This document shows positions 23,685-30,946 of a stretch of DNA of 32,517 bases, one piece after another (positions within the stretch are counted from its first letter, which is position 1; each line of letters begins with the position of its first letter). The notes below the pieces were generated by a model that saw only the letters and a program-made list of their open reading frames with translations, did not search any database and was not told the DNA's origin. Position numbers and translations under genes: made by a program. This DNA is from a virus, in IMG/VR virus record IMGVR_UViG_3300009285_002433, positions 1 through 32,517 of that record; one strand, given 5' to 3'.

Positions 23685-24625
23685 TTGATCACCCCTTCCG
23701 CGATGAGCGCGTTGAGCATCTGCCTCATGCGCTGGTGGTAGGTGTGGTGCGTCTTCGTGTGCTCGTGGCCCTCGAGGCGGATGCGCTCCCGCTCCTCGTC
23801 GTGCTCCAGGTAGTAGTCGATCGTGCGCTTGAGGCAGTCGAAGTCGCCGAACGGGAACGTCACCAGGTGCCGGCCCGGCTCGTAGTGCTCGGCGAGGCCG
23901 TCGATGTGCGGGTGGACGAGGAATCCGCCGCGTCCGAGGGTCTCGGGGATGCGGTCGCTCCAGTAGCGCGGGTGCTTGTACCCGAGGCACAGCGAGTCGC
24001 CCACCACGACCTTCGTGCTGGCGTACAGGACGTTGAGCGGAGCCTCGCGGATGCACTCGACCTCGGCTCCTCGGCCGAATCGGGTGAAGCGCGCGGCGTA
24101 GGTCTTGGCGAGCCACTCCACGAGCTCGCCGCGCCAGGGCCACTCGTCGTGGTAGCCCGGCCCGGACCCCACGAAGATCACGTCGTACCGGCGATCGCCG
24201 GGCTCGGCGAGGTAGCAGCCTGCACGGAAGACGCCCGGCGGCATCCAGTGATGCTTGATCCCGTGCTCGAGCCAGAAGGCCTCGCTCCCGCCGTCGGCCG
24301 AGAAGACGTGATCACATCTCCACCACGGGTGCTCGTCGATGTCGCGCGAGCGCTTCAGGCCAGCGTACAGGTCGAGGTGGTAGGCGACCGTCGGGCACGG
24401 GATCTTGCGGAGCATCTCGGCTGTGTCACCGCGCAGCCAGCCCATGGTGCGCTGCCAGATGAAGAGCTGCGCGCCCACCGCGCGCACCCGGTCGGGCACC
24501 TCCGCAGCCGTGATGCGATTCTCCTGGAGGCGCACGACGACCTCGCCCATGTCCTCCAGGGTGTTCGCCAGGTGCGACTCGGTACACCACGACAGGCCGA
24601 AGTTGCCCAGGTACGCGATGATCAT
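23681..24625 (-). CDS. Glycosyltransferase, CgeB-like (GT-B fold)
   Basis: This 314-residue protein has its ATG at 24625 overlapping the stop of the HTH gene (ATGA). The first half holds 'WWRCDHVFSADGGSEAFWLEHGIKHHWMPPGVF', the D-x-x-F-x-x-D pattern of CgeB-type proteins, and 'YDVIFVGSGPGYHDEWPWRGELVEWL'. The second half (195-314) has 'PLNVLYASTKVVVGDSL...YWSDRIPETLGRGGFLVHPHIDGLAEHYEPGRHLVTF', the Glyco_trans_1_2 donor-site pattern. It probably transfers an activated sugar, with donor and acceptor unknown. It is the first enzyme of the cassette. Confidence 0.85.
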   Translation of the reverse strand: MIIAYLGNFGLSWCTESHLANTLEDMGEVVVRLQENRITAAEVPDRVRAVGAQLFIWQRTMGWLRGDTAEMLRKIPCPTVAYHLDLYAGLKRSRDIDEHPWWRCDHVFSADGGSEAFWLEHGIKHHWMPPGVFRAGCYLAEPGDRRYDVIFVGSGPGYHDEWPWRGELVEWLAKTYAARFTRFGRGAEVECIREAPLNVLYASTKVVVGDSLCLGYKHPRYWSDRIPETLGRGGFLVHPHIDGLAEHYEPGRHLVTFPFGDFDCLKRTIDYYLEHDEERERIRLEGHEHTKTHHTYHQRMRQMLNALIAEGVIK

Positions 24626-24975
24626 CCGACCTCCAGGACCGCGAACGAGCGCCCGAGGGCGCGCCTGATCTGGGCGACGGTCGTCCCCGGATTGATGGCC
24701 TGGATCTGCCCGCCGTCGCCGCCGATCGCCACAAGCCCGCCCTCCAGCATGGCGAGGCGGATGACCGGGACCGGCTGCTTGCCGATGCACGCCAGCGCGC
24801 GGCGCATCGCGATCATGGACGAGATCAGCCGCACGTCGTCCTCGCTCCACTGCGCCGGCGAGCCCTGCTTGCGCGAGGGTCGCACGCTCGGCACCGCCAG
24901 CCCATCGCGGACGAGTCGGCTCAGGTAGGCGACGGAGACGCCGGTGCGGTCGGCTAGCTCGCGCGACGAGATCAC
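24622..24975 (-). CDS. MerR-like helix-turn-helix DNA-binding protein
   Basis: This 117-residue protein starts at a GTG (24975) overlapping the protease stop (GTGA), with GAGG seven bases upstream; an upstream GTG at 24999 is possible but less likely. Residues 1-55 (ISSRELADRTGVSVAYLSRLVRDGLAVPSVRPSRKQGSPAQWSEDDVRLISSMIAMRRAL) form a winged-HTH of the MerR/excisionase type. The C-terminal half has no Cys/metal-binding or coiled-coil effector domain, so it is not a typical full MerR. It opens the accessory block and could regulate it, or it could be an unrelated morphogenesis-region gene; I cannot tell which. Confidence 0.7.
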   Translation of the reverse strand: MISSRELADRTGVSVAYLSRLVRDGLAVPSVRPSRKQGSPAQWSEDDVRLISSMIAMRRALACIGKQPVPVIRLAMLEGGLVAIGGDGGQIQAINPGTTVAQIRRALGRSFAVLEVG

Positions 24976-25388
24976 TCCTGGGCCTCGCGCACAGCCCACC
25001 CGCCGATGCTAACGCCTTGGAAGTCGCCCGCCTTGACGCGCGTCCAGAGGGCGTCGTCCTCGATGCGGAGCACCACGATCCACGAGCCCTCCTTGACGCC
25101 CTGGCCGCCGATCGTCAGGTCACGCTGGGCGATGTACGACTCGACGATCTTGGCGGGCGCTTCCTCGCGATGCTGGACGCCGACCATCCGTGAGTCCATG
25201 AACCCGTGCGCGGCGGTCTCGATGTCCTCGCGCGTCGTGAACTCGCCGTGCGTGTCCACCTCGTCGGGCTCCATCGCCAGTCCGTAGACGAGGCGCTTCT
25301 CGTCGTCGGCGCAGATGATGGGGGCCACGATCTCGGCGTGGCGACGCGTCTTGTCCTCGGTGATGAACTCGATCGTGATGTCGCTCAT
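24972..25388 (-). CDS. XkdF-type putative capsid maturation serine protease
   Basis: This 138-residue protein starts at an ATG at 25388 overlapping the head protein stop (ATGA). It has the XkdF (Peptidase U35_2) pattern: 'RLVYGLAMEPDEVDTHGEFTTREDIETAAHGFMDSRMVGVQHREEAPAKIVESYIAQRD..' and 'GSWIVVLRIEDDALWTRVKAGDFQGVSIGGWA'. His73 and Ser127 sit where the catalytic residues of this protease family lie. It would trim scaffold or capsid during prohead maturation. The short N-terminal motif seen near such domains is instead on the scaffold-like protein 6.6 kb downstream. Confidence 0.82.
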   Translation of the reverse strand: MSDITIEFITEDKTRRHAEIVAPIICADDEKRLVYGLAMEPDEVDTHGEFTTREDIETAAHGFMDSRMVGVQHREEAPAKIVESYIAQRDLTIGGQGVKEGSWIVVLRIEDDALWTRVKAGDFQGVSIGGWAVREAQE

Positions 25389-26293
25389 AGGTCCACCGTG
25401 ATCAGCAGGGCGCACCGGCAGTTCGGGTGCGCGTCGGGCGGGACTCCGTAGCCGCCGGGGAACTCACCATCGAGCCCCGTCGTGGTTCCGTCGAGCCCCT
25501 CGCAGATTTCACAGAGGCGCTCGTCGCGCGCGCTCTGCCACTCCTTGACGACCTTCGAGCCCGGCACCGCGCCCTCGCTCGCCATCTCTCGCCAGAGATC
25601 CACGCGCCCCTCGTTGAGCGCCTTGAACGACTCCGTGCGGGCGATGGTCTCGGCGCGCTGCTTGGCCAGCGAGAGCGCGTAGCGGCCGACGGCCTTCTCG
25701 GCCCGGGCGTCATCCATGCCATCGGCGAACAGTCGGTTGCGGTAGTTCACCACCGCGGCCGCTCGCCGCTCGTCCAGGGGCACGATGTCGCGCAGCAGCT
25801 TCGCTGTGCCATCGACATGGAGCCCGGAGCGGATGCTCCTGGCGATGGCGTTCCGCATCGCCTCGCGCGCACCGTTGCTCACGCCCACCACGAGGTCGGC
25901 CGATCGCTTCTCGGCCCAGCGCGCGGCCCGCTCGGTCACGTCGAGTCGCGCCCCAATCGCCCCTGCGGGCTGCGACAGCCGAGGGGGCACCTGTCCGGCG
26001 GCGACCTTCCTTCCGGCCCGCAGGGAGCCCAGGATCGCCCAGGACGACGCCCTGCCGACCGTGCGCTCTGCCTCCTCTTCGAGGCTGGGCGCCTTGCCTG
26101 CCTTCTCGACGCGCGCGCCCACGCCCGACTGCCTGGCGTAGCGGGCCAGATCCTCGAGCGAGACGGACGCTTGGAGGTCGCGGAGGGCGGCGATCAGCAC
26201 GGGCGCCACGACGCGGGCGCGGTCGCGCACGAGCGCCTCGATCTCGTGGCGCACGGTGATCGCGCTCGCCTCGCGCAGGGGAAGCGCCCGCAC
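25385..26293 (-). CDS. Minor head protein, SPP1 gp7 / Mu F-like
   Basis: This 302-residue protein starts at a GTG at 26293, one base after the portal stop codon, with GAGGAG seven bases upstream. The C-terminal 100 residues carry the family hallmark: 'AKQRAETIARTESFKALNEGRVDLWREM' followed by 'KEWQSARDERLCEICEGLDG...EFPGGYGVPPDAHPNCRCALLI' (Cys-x2-Cys ... HPNCRC). The N-terminal half is helical. These proteins bind the portal inside the head and are injected with or act on the DNA. The order portal - F-like - protease is conserved. Confidence 0.9.
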   Translation of the reverse strand: MRALPLREASAITVRHEIEALVRDRARVVAPVLIAALRDLQASVSLEDLARYARQSGVGARVEKAGKAPSLEEEAERTVGRASSWAILGSLRAGRKVAAGQVPPRLSQPAGAIGARLDVTERAARWAEKRSADLVVGVSNGAREAMRNAIARSIRSGLHVDGTAKLLRDIVPLDERRAAAVVNYRNRLFADGMDDARAEKAVGRYALSLAKQRAETIARTESFKALNEGRVDLWREMASEGAVPGSKVVKEWQSARDERLCEICEGLDGTTTGLDGEFPGGYGVPPDAHPNCRCALLITVDL

Positions 26294-26294
26294 G

Positions 26295-27584
26295 CTAGCG
26301 CTCCTCGTTGTCGTCCGTGGGCAACCCGGCGATACGCTTCAGGTGCGCGTCCATCTCGGGCCCGATGAGCGGCACTCCAGCGCCGGCCAGCGAGGACACG
26401 TAGGCGCCCAGCTCGGCGAGGTCCGGCTTCTCGACATCGCCGTGGACGAACGTCGGCAGGGCCTGCACGCGGAACTCGGGGTTGAGCGCGAAGAGGCGCG
26501 GGACTGCCTGGCGGTTGAGCGCCTCCTGGATCGAGTCGAGCCACGCGCCGATGGCAAGCGCGAAGGCCGCGGTCTTCGAGTCGGCGAGCGCGAAACTACC
26601 GGTCTTCTCGTGGCCGATCAGGATGAAGTCGGCGAGCACCGTCATGGCGATGCGCTGGTCGTACCGCTGGATGATCGCGTTGGTGTCGAACATCCTGCGC
26701 GAGGACGACGAGAGCAGGCCGATCTCGAAAATCTTGTTGCCGCGGTCGTCGTACTCGAGCGGATAGACGAGGCCGGCCTGCTCGTTGTTGCGGATCTGCG
26801 TCACCAGCTTCTTGAAGGTGGCATAGACCGCCTTGTCGGTCGCGCTGGCATTGGACTGCATCATGTGGGCGGGGATGCCGGCCGTCGGGATGCCGGCCAG
26901 GTCACGCTCGATACCGATGCCCTCGAAGTTCTCGACGCGCTTCTTGAAGTACCAGGGACGGTAGGCCGTGCGCAGGATGGATCGACCTTCCGGATTCCCC
27001 TTGTGCGAGTAGGGCCGCAGCAGGAGCAGGCGCTCCGCCGGGATGAACACGCGGCGCCACGAGGGCGCGGCCTGCTGCCACAGGCCGGTGATGTCTCGGC
27101 CGTCGGGGTCGTGCTGCCACTCGGCGATCGTCGCCTGGACACGCACCGGCAGTCGCTTCCATCCGATGCGCCCATCGGCGAAGCGCGAGGGCGACTCGCC
27201 CACCGGTCCGTTGCGGCGCTTGTAGACGAGCTCATGGGCCGAGAAGCCCTGCTCGAGCATCGACAGCGCCTCGTCGATGAACTCGGCCCACGAGTGCGTC
27301 ATGTCCTGTTGGCACTGGCGCAGGAACTCGGCGGCCTGCTCGTCCTCGGGCGCGCTCGAGGCGGGGCGGATCGACCAGTCCGCCTGCCGAATGAGCATCC
27401 GGATCGCGAAGAGCATGGCGCCGATGAGCGGATCATTGAGGGCCATCTCGCGGTAGGTGCGGATCGCCTTGCCGCCCGACAGCTCGGCGAGCGGCTCCTC
27501 ATGGACGTACCCGCCGTAGATTTCGAGGCCGGGATAGCCGATCTCACCGTCGCCCGCGCCCGCCGTCACGTCGTCTTGTGCCAT
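26295..27584 (-). CDS. Phage portal protein, Mu gp29-like (DUF935)
   Basis: This is a 429-residue protein. I choose the ATG at 27584; the frame opens upstream at a TTG (27623) that has no ribosome site. Motifs include 'YREMALNDPLIGAMLFAIRMLIRQADWSIRPA', 'MLEQGFSAHELVYKRRNG', 'PAERLLLLRPYSHKGNPEGRSILRTAYRPWYFKKRVENF' and 'ALADSKTAAFALAIGAWLDSIQEALNRQAVPRLFALN', which follow the DUF935/portal family throughout. The protein forms the dodecameric DNA gate at one capsid vertex. A Lys/Arg-rich segment in the centre fits the wing region. Confidence 0.9.
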   Translation of the reverse strand: MAQDDVTAGAGDGEIGYPGLEIYGGYVHEEPLAELSGGKAIRTYREMALNDPLIGAMLFAIRMLIRQADWSIRPASSAPEDEQAAEFLRQCQQDMTHSWAEFIDEALSMLEQGFSAHELVYKRRNGPVGESPSRFADGRIGWKRLPVRVQATIAEWQHDPDGRDITGLWQQAAPSWRRVFIPAERLLLLRPYSHKGNPEGRSILRTAYRPWYFKKRVENFEGIGIERDLAGIPTAGIPAHMMQSNASATDKAVYATFKKLVTQIRNNEQAGLVYPLEYDDRGNKIFEIGLLSSSSRRMFDTNAIIQRYDQRIAMTVLADFILIGHEKTGSFALADSKTAAFALAIGAWLDSIQEALNRQAVPRLFALNPEFRVQALPTFVHGDVEKPDLAELGAYVSSLAGAGVPLIGPEMDAHLKRIAGLPTDDNEER

Positions 27585-27616
27585 GGTTGCTACACCGTGG
27601 CGCAAGTCGTCAGACA

Positions 27617-27638
27617 GCGGCAAGAGCGCGGCAAGAGC
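27617..27638 (-). repeat. Tandem 11-base repeat between terminase and portal genes
   Basis: GCTCTTGCCGC on the minus strand occurs twice head to tail in the gap before the portal gene, 33 bases upstream of the start I chose. A longer upstream extension of the portal frame (TTG start) would make part of this coding. It may be a slippage product or a protein-binding site; nothing else supports either. Confidence 0.5.
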
Positions 27639-27646
27639 GCGCGCTG

Positions 27647-27671
27647 CCAGGTCCAGGCTACCAGGTCCAGG
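27647..27671 (-). repeat. 11-base direct repeat flanking the terminase stop codon
   Basis: CCTGGACCTGG occurs on both sides of the large terminase TAG (27660-27658). The first copy encodes the last residues and the second lies in the gap. The sequence looks like a local duplication that has no effect on the coding region. No function is evident. Confidence 0.5.
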
Positions 27672-29064
27672 ACGGCTGCGTGATCGAGATGTCGGGGGCG
27701 GCTACGGAGCGAGTCGTGTGCGAGGCGTTCCACGCGTGCGCGAGCCCGTCCACCTGATCGTCCTGCGCATCGGACACGCCCGTGAATCGCTGGACCTCGG
27801 CAAGGAACGGCTTGAGCCACGCAGCCGAGGTGGGCACAAGCAGTCGCCCGCCGTTCCACGCTGCCGCCGCGGGTTGGGCGCGCGTGAACTTGTCGCCGCC
27901 CATCTTGACCTCCACGAGGCGCAAGCTGGGGTCGATGCGACGAAGGGACTGCGGGATCGCCTTGAAGCCGCCCACCGCCTCGATGGCAAGCGGGGCATCC
28001 CACCAGCGCCTCGACAGGGCACGCATGGCGTCCACGTACTCGGGCACCTCGACCTGCCCTCGCCACACGTCGAGGACGTAGCCGACGGCGTCGGCGCCGT
28101 GCCCCTTGACGGCGAGGACGACGCCGACGCTGTGATCGGCGTGCGTGCTCTTTGACGCCGCAGGGTCGCCGCCGATCATGATGCGGGCGCCGGCGGGGTC
28201 GAAGGTCGACGGGTCGTAGTAGTGCGCGGGCCCGAAGACGCTCGAGCCGCGCGGGCGAGGCTGGCCCTGGTAGAGAGCGGCGAAGGACCACTCGCCCAGG
28301 ATCTTGCGGATGCCGTCGAGCTCCGCGACCGAGAACCTCTCGGGCCATAGAGCCTCGCCGGGTGCGCGTCCGAGCGAGTCGGCCGTCTCGGCGATCGCCG
28401 GCAGGTTGATCGTCTCCCACCCGCGCTCGGCTAGCCTTCCGATCAGGTCGTCCTCGCTCCACCTCGTGTGGACGACGATGATCGACCCTCCCTCGAGCCT
28501 GGTGTAGGCGACCTCCGTGAACCACTCCCAGACCCTCTCGCGCACGATCTCGGAGTCGGCCTCCACGCGGTCCTGGTAGGGGTCGTCCACGATCAACAGG
28601 CCGGGGATACCCTGTCCCGTGAGGCCTTTGGTTCCGACGGCCACCAGCCCACCGCCCTCGCGCGTCCTCCACTCGGCCATGCTCTGCGTGTCCTCGCGGA
28701 GCGCGACGCCGGCGGCCATCGCCCAGGCGCGCGCCTTGCGCGACTCGCTCCATGCCTTGTGGTCGTTGTAGGTGGCGTAGGCGCAGAGGTCTGCGGGCGT
28801 GTGCGTGAGCCACCAGACGATCGCCCGCAGGAGGGTCACCGTCTTGGCGTGGCGCGGCGGCCACGAGATGCAGGCGCGCACCCTTCCGCGACGCGCGCGC
28901 TCGAAGACGCTGAGCAGCGGCGCCAGGTGGGCCGGCGGCGGCTGCTGTGGGAAGCGCTTGGCGATGAACTCGGAGAGCGTCGGGCCGCCGTACTGCGCCT
29001 CGAGCAGCGAGAGGAGCTCGATCTCCTCTTCTGGCGACAGGCTACGTGGTCCCGTTGGACCCAT
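27658..29064 (-). CDS. terL: Terminase large subunit
   Basis: This is a 468-residue protein. I use the ATG at 29064, which overlaps the small terminase end by 23 bases; the longer upstream extension would be Arg/Thr-rich and is a shadow of the NG repeats of the other frame. The ATPase has 'CISWPPRHAKTVTLL' (Walker A-like, 65-79) and 'GLLIVDDPYQD' (Walker B, 155-165), then 'HTRWSEDDLIGRL' (199-211) and 'ALYQGQPRPRGS' (263-274). The nuclease domain starts with 'IMIGGDPAASKS' (Asp300). It cuts and pumps the DNA into the head. The PPRHAKT variant is typical of the phage terminases of this branch. Confidence 0.93.
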   Translation of the reverse strand: MGPTGPRSLSPEEEIELLSLLEAQYGGPTLSEFIAKRFPQQPPPAHLAPLLSVFERARRGRVRACISWPPRHAKTVTLLRAIVWWLTHTPADLCAYATYNDHKAWSESRKARAWAMAAGVALREDTQSMAEWRTREGGGLVAVGTKGLTGQGIPGLLIVDDPYQDRVEADSEIVRERVWEWFTEVAYTRLEGGSIIVVHTRWSEDDLIGRLAERGWETINLPAIAETADSLGRAPGEALWPERFSVAELDGIRKILGEWSFAALYQGQPRPRGSSVFGPAHYYDPSTFDPAGARIMIGGDPAASKSTHADHSVGVVLAVKGHGADAVGYVLDVWRGQVEVPEYVDAMRALSRRWWDAPLAIEAVGGFKAIPQSLRRIDPSLRLVEVKMGGDKFTRAQPAAAAWNGGRLLVPTSAAWLKPFLAEVQRFTGVSDAQDDQVDGLAHAWNASHTTRSVAAPDISITQPSWTW

Positions 29065-29596
29065 GACCGTTCGCGCCGTTCGCGCCGTTCGACCCGTTCG
29101 CGCCGTTGTGCGCGGCGCCGTTGGCCTTGCCGTCTGCGATCTCGATGAGCGAGTCATCCGAGCGCATGAGGCCGGCCGACTGCACGAGGCGCTTCATGCG
29201 ATCGCGTCTCTCCGACGAGGTCAGCGTGCGAACGTCAACGCCCAAATCGCCCGACACCCGCATCTCGGATCGCTCGACCAGTAGCCCTCGCAACCGCGCC
29301 AGGCCCATGGCAGCACTGACTCCAGGGCCGAGCGCCCGCGGATCGCCTTTCGAGGCGATCGCGACGGCCCTTTCGAGCAGCGACTGCAGCGCGCAGTCGA
29401 GCCTCAGAGCGTCCACTGGTGCGCTGGCTCCGCGCTGCTCCTGGAGCATCTTCCACGCTCGTCCGACTACGCGCCACGCCTGGCGCTTCGAAATTCCCTC
29501 CTTCTCCTCGAGCATGCGCACGACCACTCCGTCACGAAGTCCCTGCTCGAGGAGCTTCGTCGCTGCTTCGAGGTGGCGGACTGTCCGGTGTTGCAT
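29042..29596 (-). CDS. terS: Terminase small subunit-like DNA-binding protein
   Basis: This 184-residue protein starts at an ATG at 29596 with AAGGGG seven bases upstream; a GTG at 29635 overlapping the methyltransferase stop is an alternative start. The N-terminal part has a predicted helix-turn-helix ('LLEQGLRDGVVVRMLEEKEGISKRQAWRVVGRAW'), and the middle is helical, as in small terminases, which recognise the packaging site. Its place directly before the large subunit supports the role. The C-terminus is an unusual low-complexity tail of Asn-Gly-Ala/Ser repeats. The call depends on context, as the sequence is divergent. Confidence 0.7.
   Translation of the reverse strand: MQHRTVRHLEAATKLLEQGLRDGVVVRMLEEKEGISKRQAWRVVGRAWKMLQEQRGASAPVDALRLDCALQSLLERAVAIASKGDPRALGPGVSAAMGLARLRGLLVERSEMRVSGDLGVDVRTLTSSERRDRMKRLVQSAGLMRSDDSLIEIADGKANGAAHNGANGSNGANGANGHGSNGTT
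29068..29107 (-). repeat. Imperfect 9-base tandem repeat in the small terminase tail
   Basis: Four to five imperfect copies of a 9-base unit (about GCGCGAACG on the minus strand) encode the Asn-Gly-Ala/Ser-rich C-terminal tail of the small terminase. The repeat block ends next to the large terminase start codon, which lies within the same overlap zone. Variation in copy number is possible. Confidence 0.6.
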
Positions 29597-29627
29597 CGTC
29601 GTGCCCCTTGCTGCCACTTCGCCCGGG

Positions 29628-30893
29628 CTACTCACGCCTTGCCTTCTTCCCGGTGAAGTTCTGCCAGCGCTCGACGATGACGTCGGCGTACTTCGGATCG
29701 AGCTCGATGGCGGCGCAGCGGCGCCCGAGTTGCTGACATGCGATCATGGTCGCCCCGGACCCGCAGAATGGTTCCAGGACAACGTCTCCGCGCTTGCTTG
29801 ATGCCTGAAGCGCTCGGGCGACAAGCGCCACCGGCTTCATGGTCGGATGGATGTCCGATCGTCTCGGGCGATCGAACTCCCACACGTCGGACAGCTTGCG
29901 ATCTTCGACCGCCTTGCGGCGTGGAGCACCGTCTCGCCAGCCGTACCAGAACGGTTCGAAGCGAGGGTGGAAGTCCTTCCTGGACAGGACGAGGGCATCC
30001 TTGACCCAGATGATCGTAGAGGACCAGTGAAACCCTGCTCTGCGAAGGAGATCGTCGACCAGCGGCCACTCCCGAGAACTCATCGCGATGTAGACCGGGG
30101 TGCCAGGCTCGCACGAGGCTGCGAACGACCGTACGAACTCGGCTGCGAACTTGGCGAAGTCGGCCCCGAGGTCGTCGTTCAGGATGGTCTTCTGAGGCTT
30201 GGCTCGCTTGCCTGCTCGGACCAACGAGTCGCCAGTCGACTTGCCGCCGTTGATCGCGACGTTCCACGGAGGATCGGTGAACAGCATCGCCGGCGAGCCC
30301 CCCCCCATGGCTGCCGCGACAGACGCCTCGCTGGTCATGTCGCCGACGTGCAGCCGATGCTCGCCGAGGACCCACGTCTCGCCAAGCCGTGACGTGGGTT
30401 GCGCCGGCAATTCCGGAACATCGTCCTCCAAAACGGTTCCACCTCCGGGATCGGCCAGAATCTTCTGAACCTCTCCATCGGTGAAGACGCCGTCGAGGCA
30501 GAGGCCAACATCAATGTCGGACCGGATCACGCCCGGGTCCCACTCCAGATCGACCTCCGCCACTCTGTTGTCGAAGTAGGCGTACCGTCGCGCCGGGTTC
30601 TTCGCGTCCGCGAGATCCCAGTCCGTGCGCTTCACGACGACGGGCGTCTTGCCGTCGACCTCGATCACCAGCGCCTTGGTAAGCCCGGCGCTGATCAAGG
30701 CCTCGCGCGTCTTGTTGCCGGCCGGGATCAAGCCGTTGGCGTCGGCCACGATCGACCGCGCTGCGCCGAGTTCCTGCACAGAACGCACGAGCATCGAGTG
30801 CCCGCGCGCGGTGCCCTTGTTGGCGTTGCGCGGGTCCTCCTTGAAGTCGGTCTCCAGATCGGCCTCATAGATTTTCGGCTTCTGTGCGGTCAT
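29628..30893 (-). CDS. ParB-like N-terminus fused to a beta-class DNA (adenine/cytosine-N) methyltransferase
   Basis: This is a 421-residue protein. I prefer the ATG at 30893 (GGAG six bases upstream); an upstream ATG at 30950 overlaps the GT2 stop. Residues 1-~140 look like a ParB/Srx-like domain ('DPRNANKGTARGHSMLVRSVQELGAARSIVADANGLIPAGNKTREAL'). Residues ~165-421 form an N6/N4 methylase with motif IV 'FTDPPW' (205-210) before motif I 'LEPFCGSGAT' (373-382), which makes it a beta-class order, plus 'IHPTMKP' (348-354). It would methylate an exocyclic amino group of DNA, perhaps to avoid restriction. The ParB-like part is probably a nuclease-like or regulatory unit, not a partition protein. 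Confidence 0.87.
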   Translation of the reverse strand: MTAQKPKIYEADLETDFKEDPRNANKGTARGHSMLVRSVQELGAARSIVADANGLIPAGNKTREALISAGLTKALVIEVDGKTPVVVKRTDWDLADAKNPARRYAYFDNRVAEVDLEWDPGVIRSDIDVGLCLDGVFTDGEVQKILADPGGGTVLEDDVPELPAQPTSRLGETWVLGEHRLHVGDMTSEASVAAAMGGGSPAMLFTDPPWNVAINGGKSTGDSLVRAGKRAKPQKTILNDDLGADFAKFAAEFVRSFAASCEPGTPVYIAMSSREWPLVDDLLRRAGFHWSSTIIWVKDALVLSRKDFHPRFEPFWYGWRDGAPRRKAVEDRKLSDVWEFDRPRRSDIHPTMKPVALVARALQASSKRGDVVLEPFCGSGATMIACQQLGRRCAAIELDPKYADVIVERWQNFTGKKARRE

Positions 30894-30946
30894 TGCCATC
30901 TCCAATGGCTTGCTTTTCTTTCCGTTCAACCATGCGCCCGTTCTAG

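Noticed and set aside
23306-24928. Plus-strand open frame of 540 codons opposite the methyltransferase and CgeB-like genes
   Set aside because: No family pattern, Arg/Ser-rich, and no ribosome site; the minus strand carries clear enzymes.
24972-25388. Toxin-antitoxin or defence pair formed by the short protease-like and HTH genes
   Set aside because: The first gene fits XkdF well and lies in the expected morphogenesis position; the HTH gene has no toxin partner.
29065-29157. Upstream extension of the large terminase (Thr/Arg repeats)
   Set aside because: It is the alternate-frame reading of the Asn-Gly repeat tail of the small terminase; the ATG at 29064 starts recognisable terminase sequence.
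29628-30893. Plasmid- or prophage-type ParB partition protein
   Set aside because: The ParB-like part is fused to a DNA methylase, and no ParA gene or centromere-like repeat is seen.
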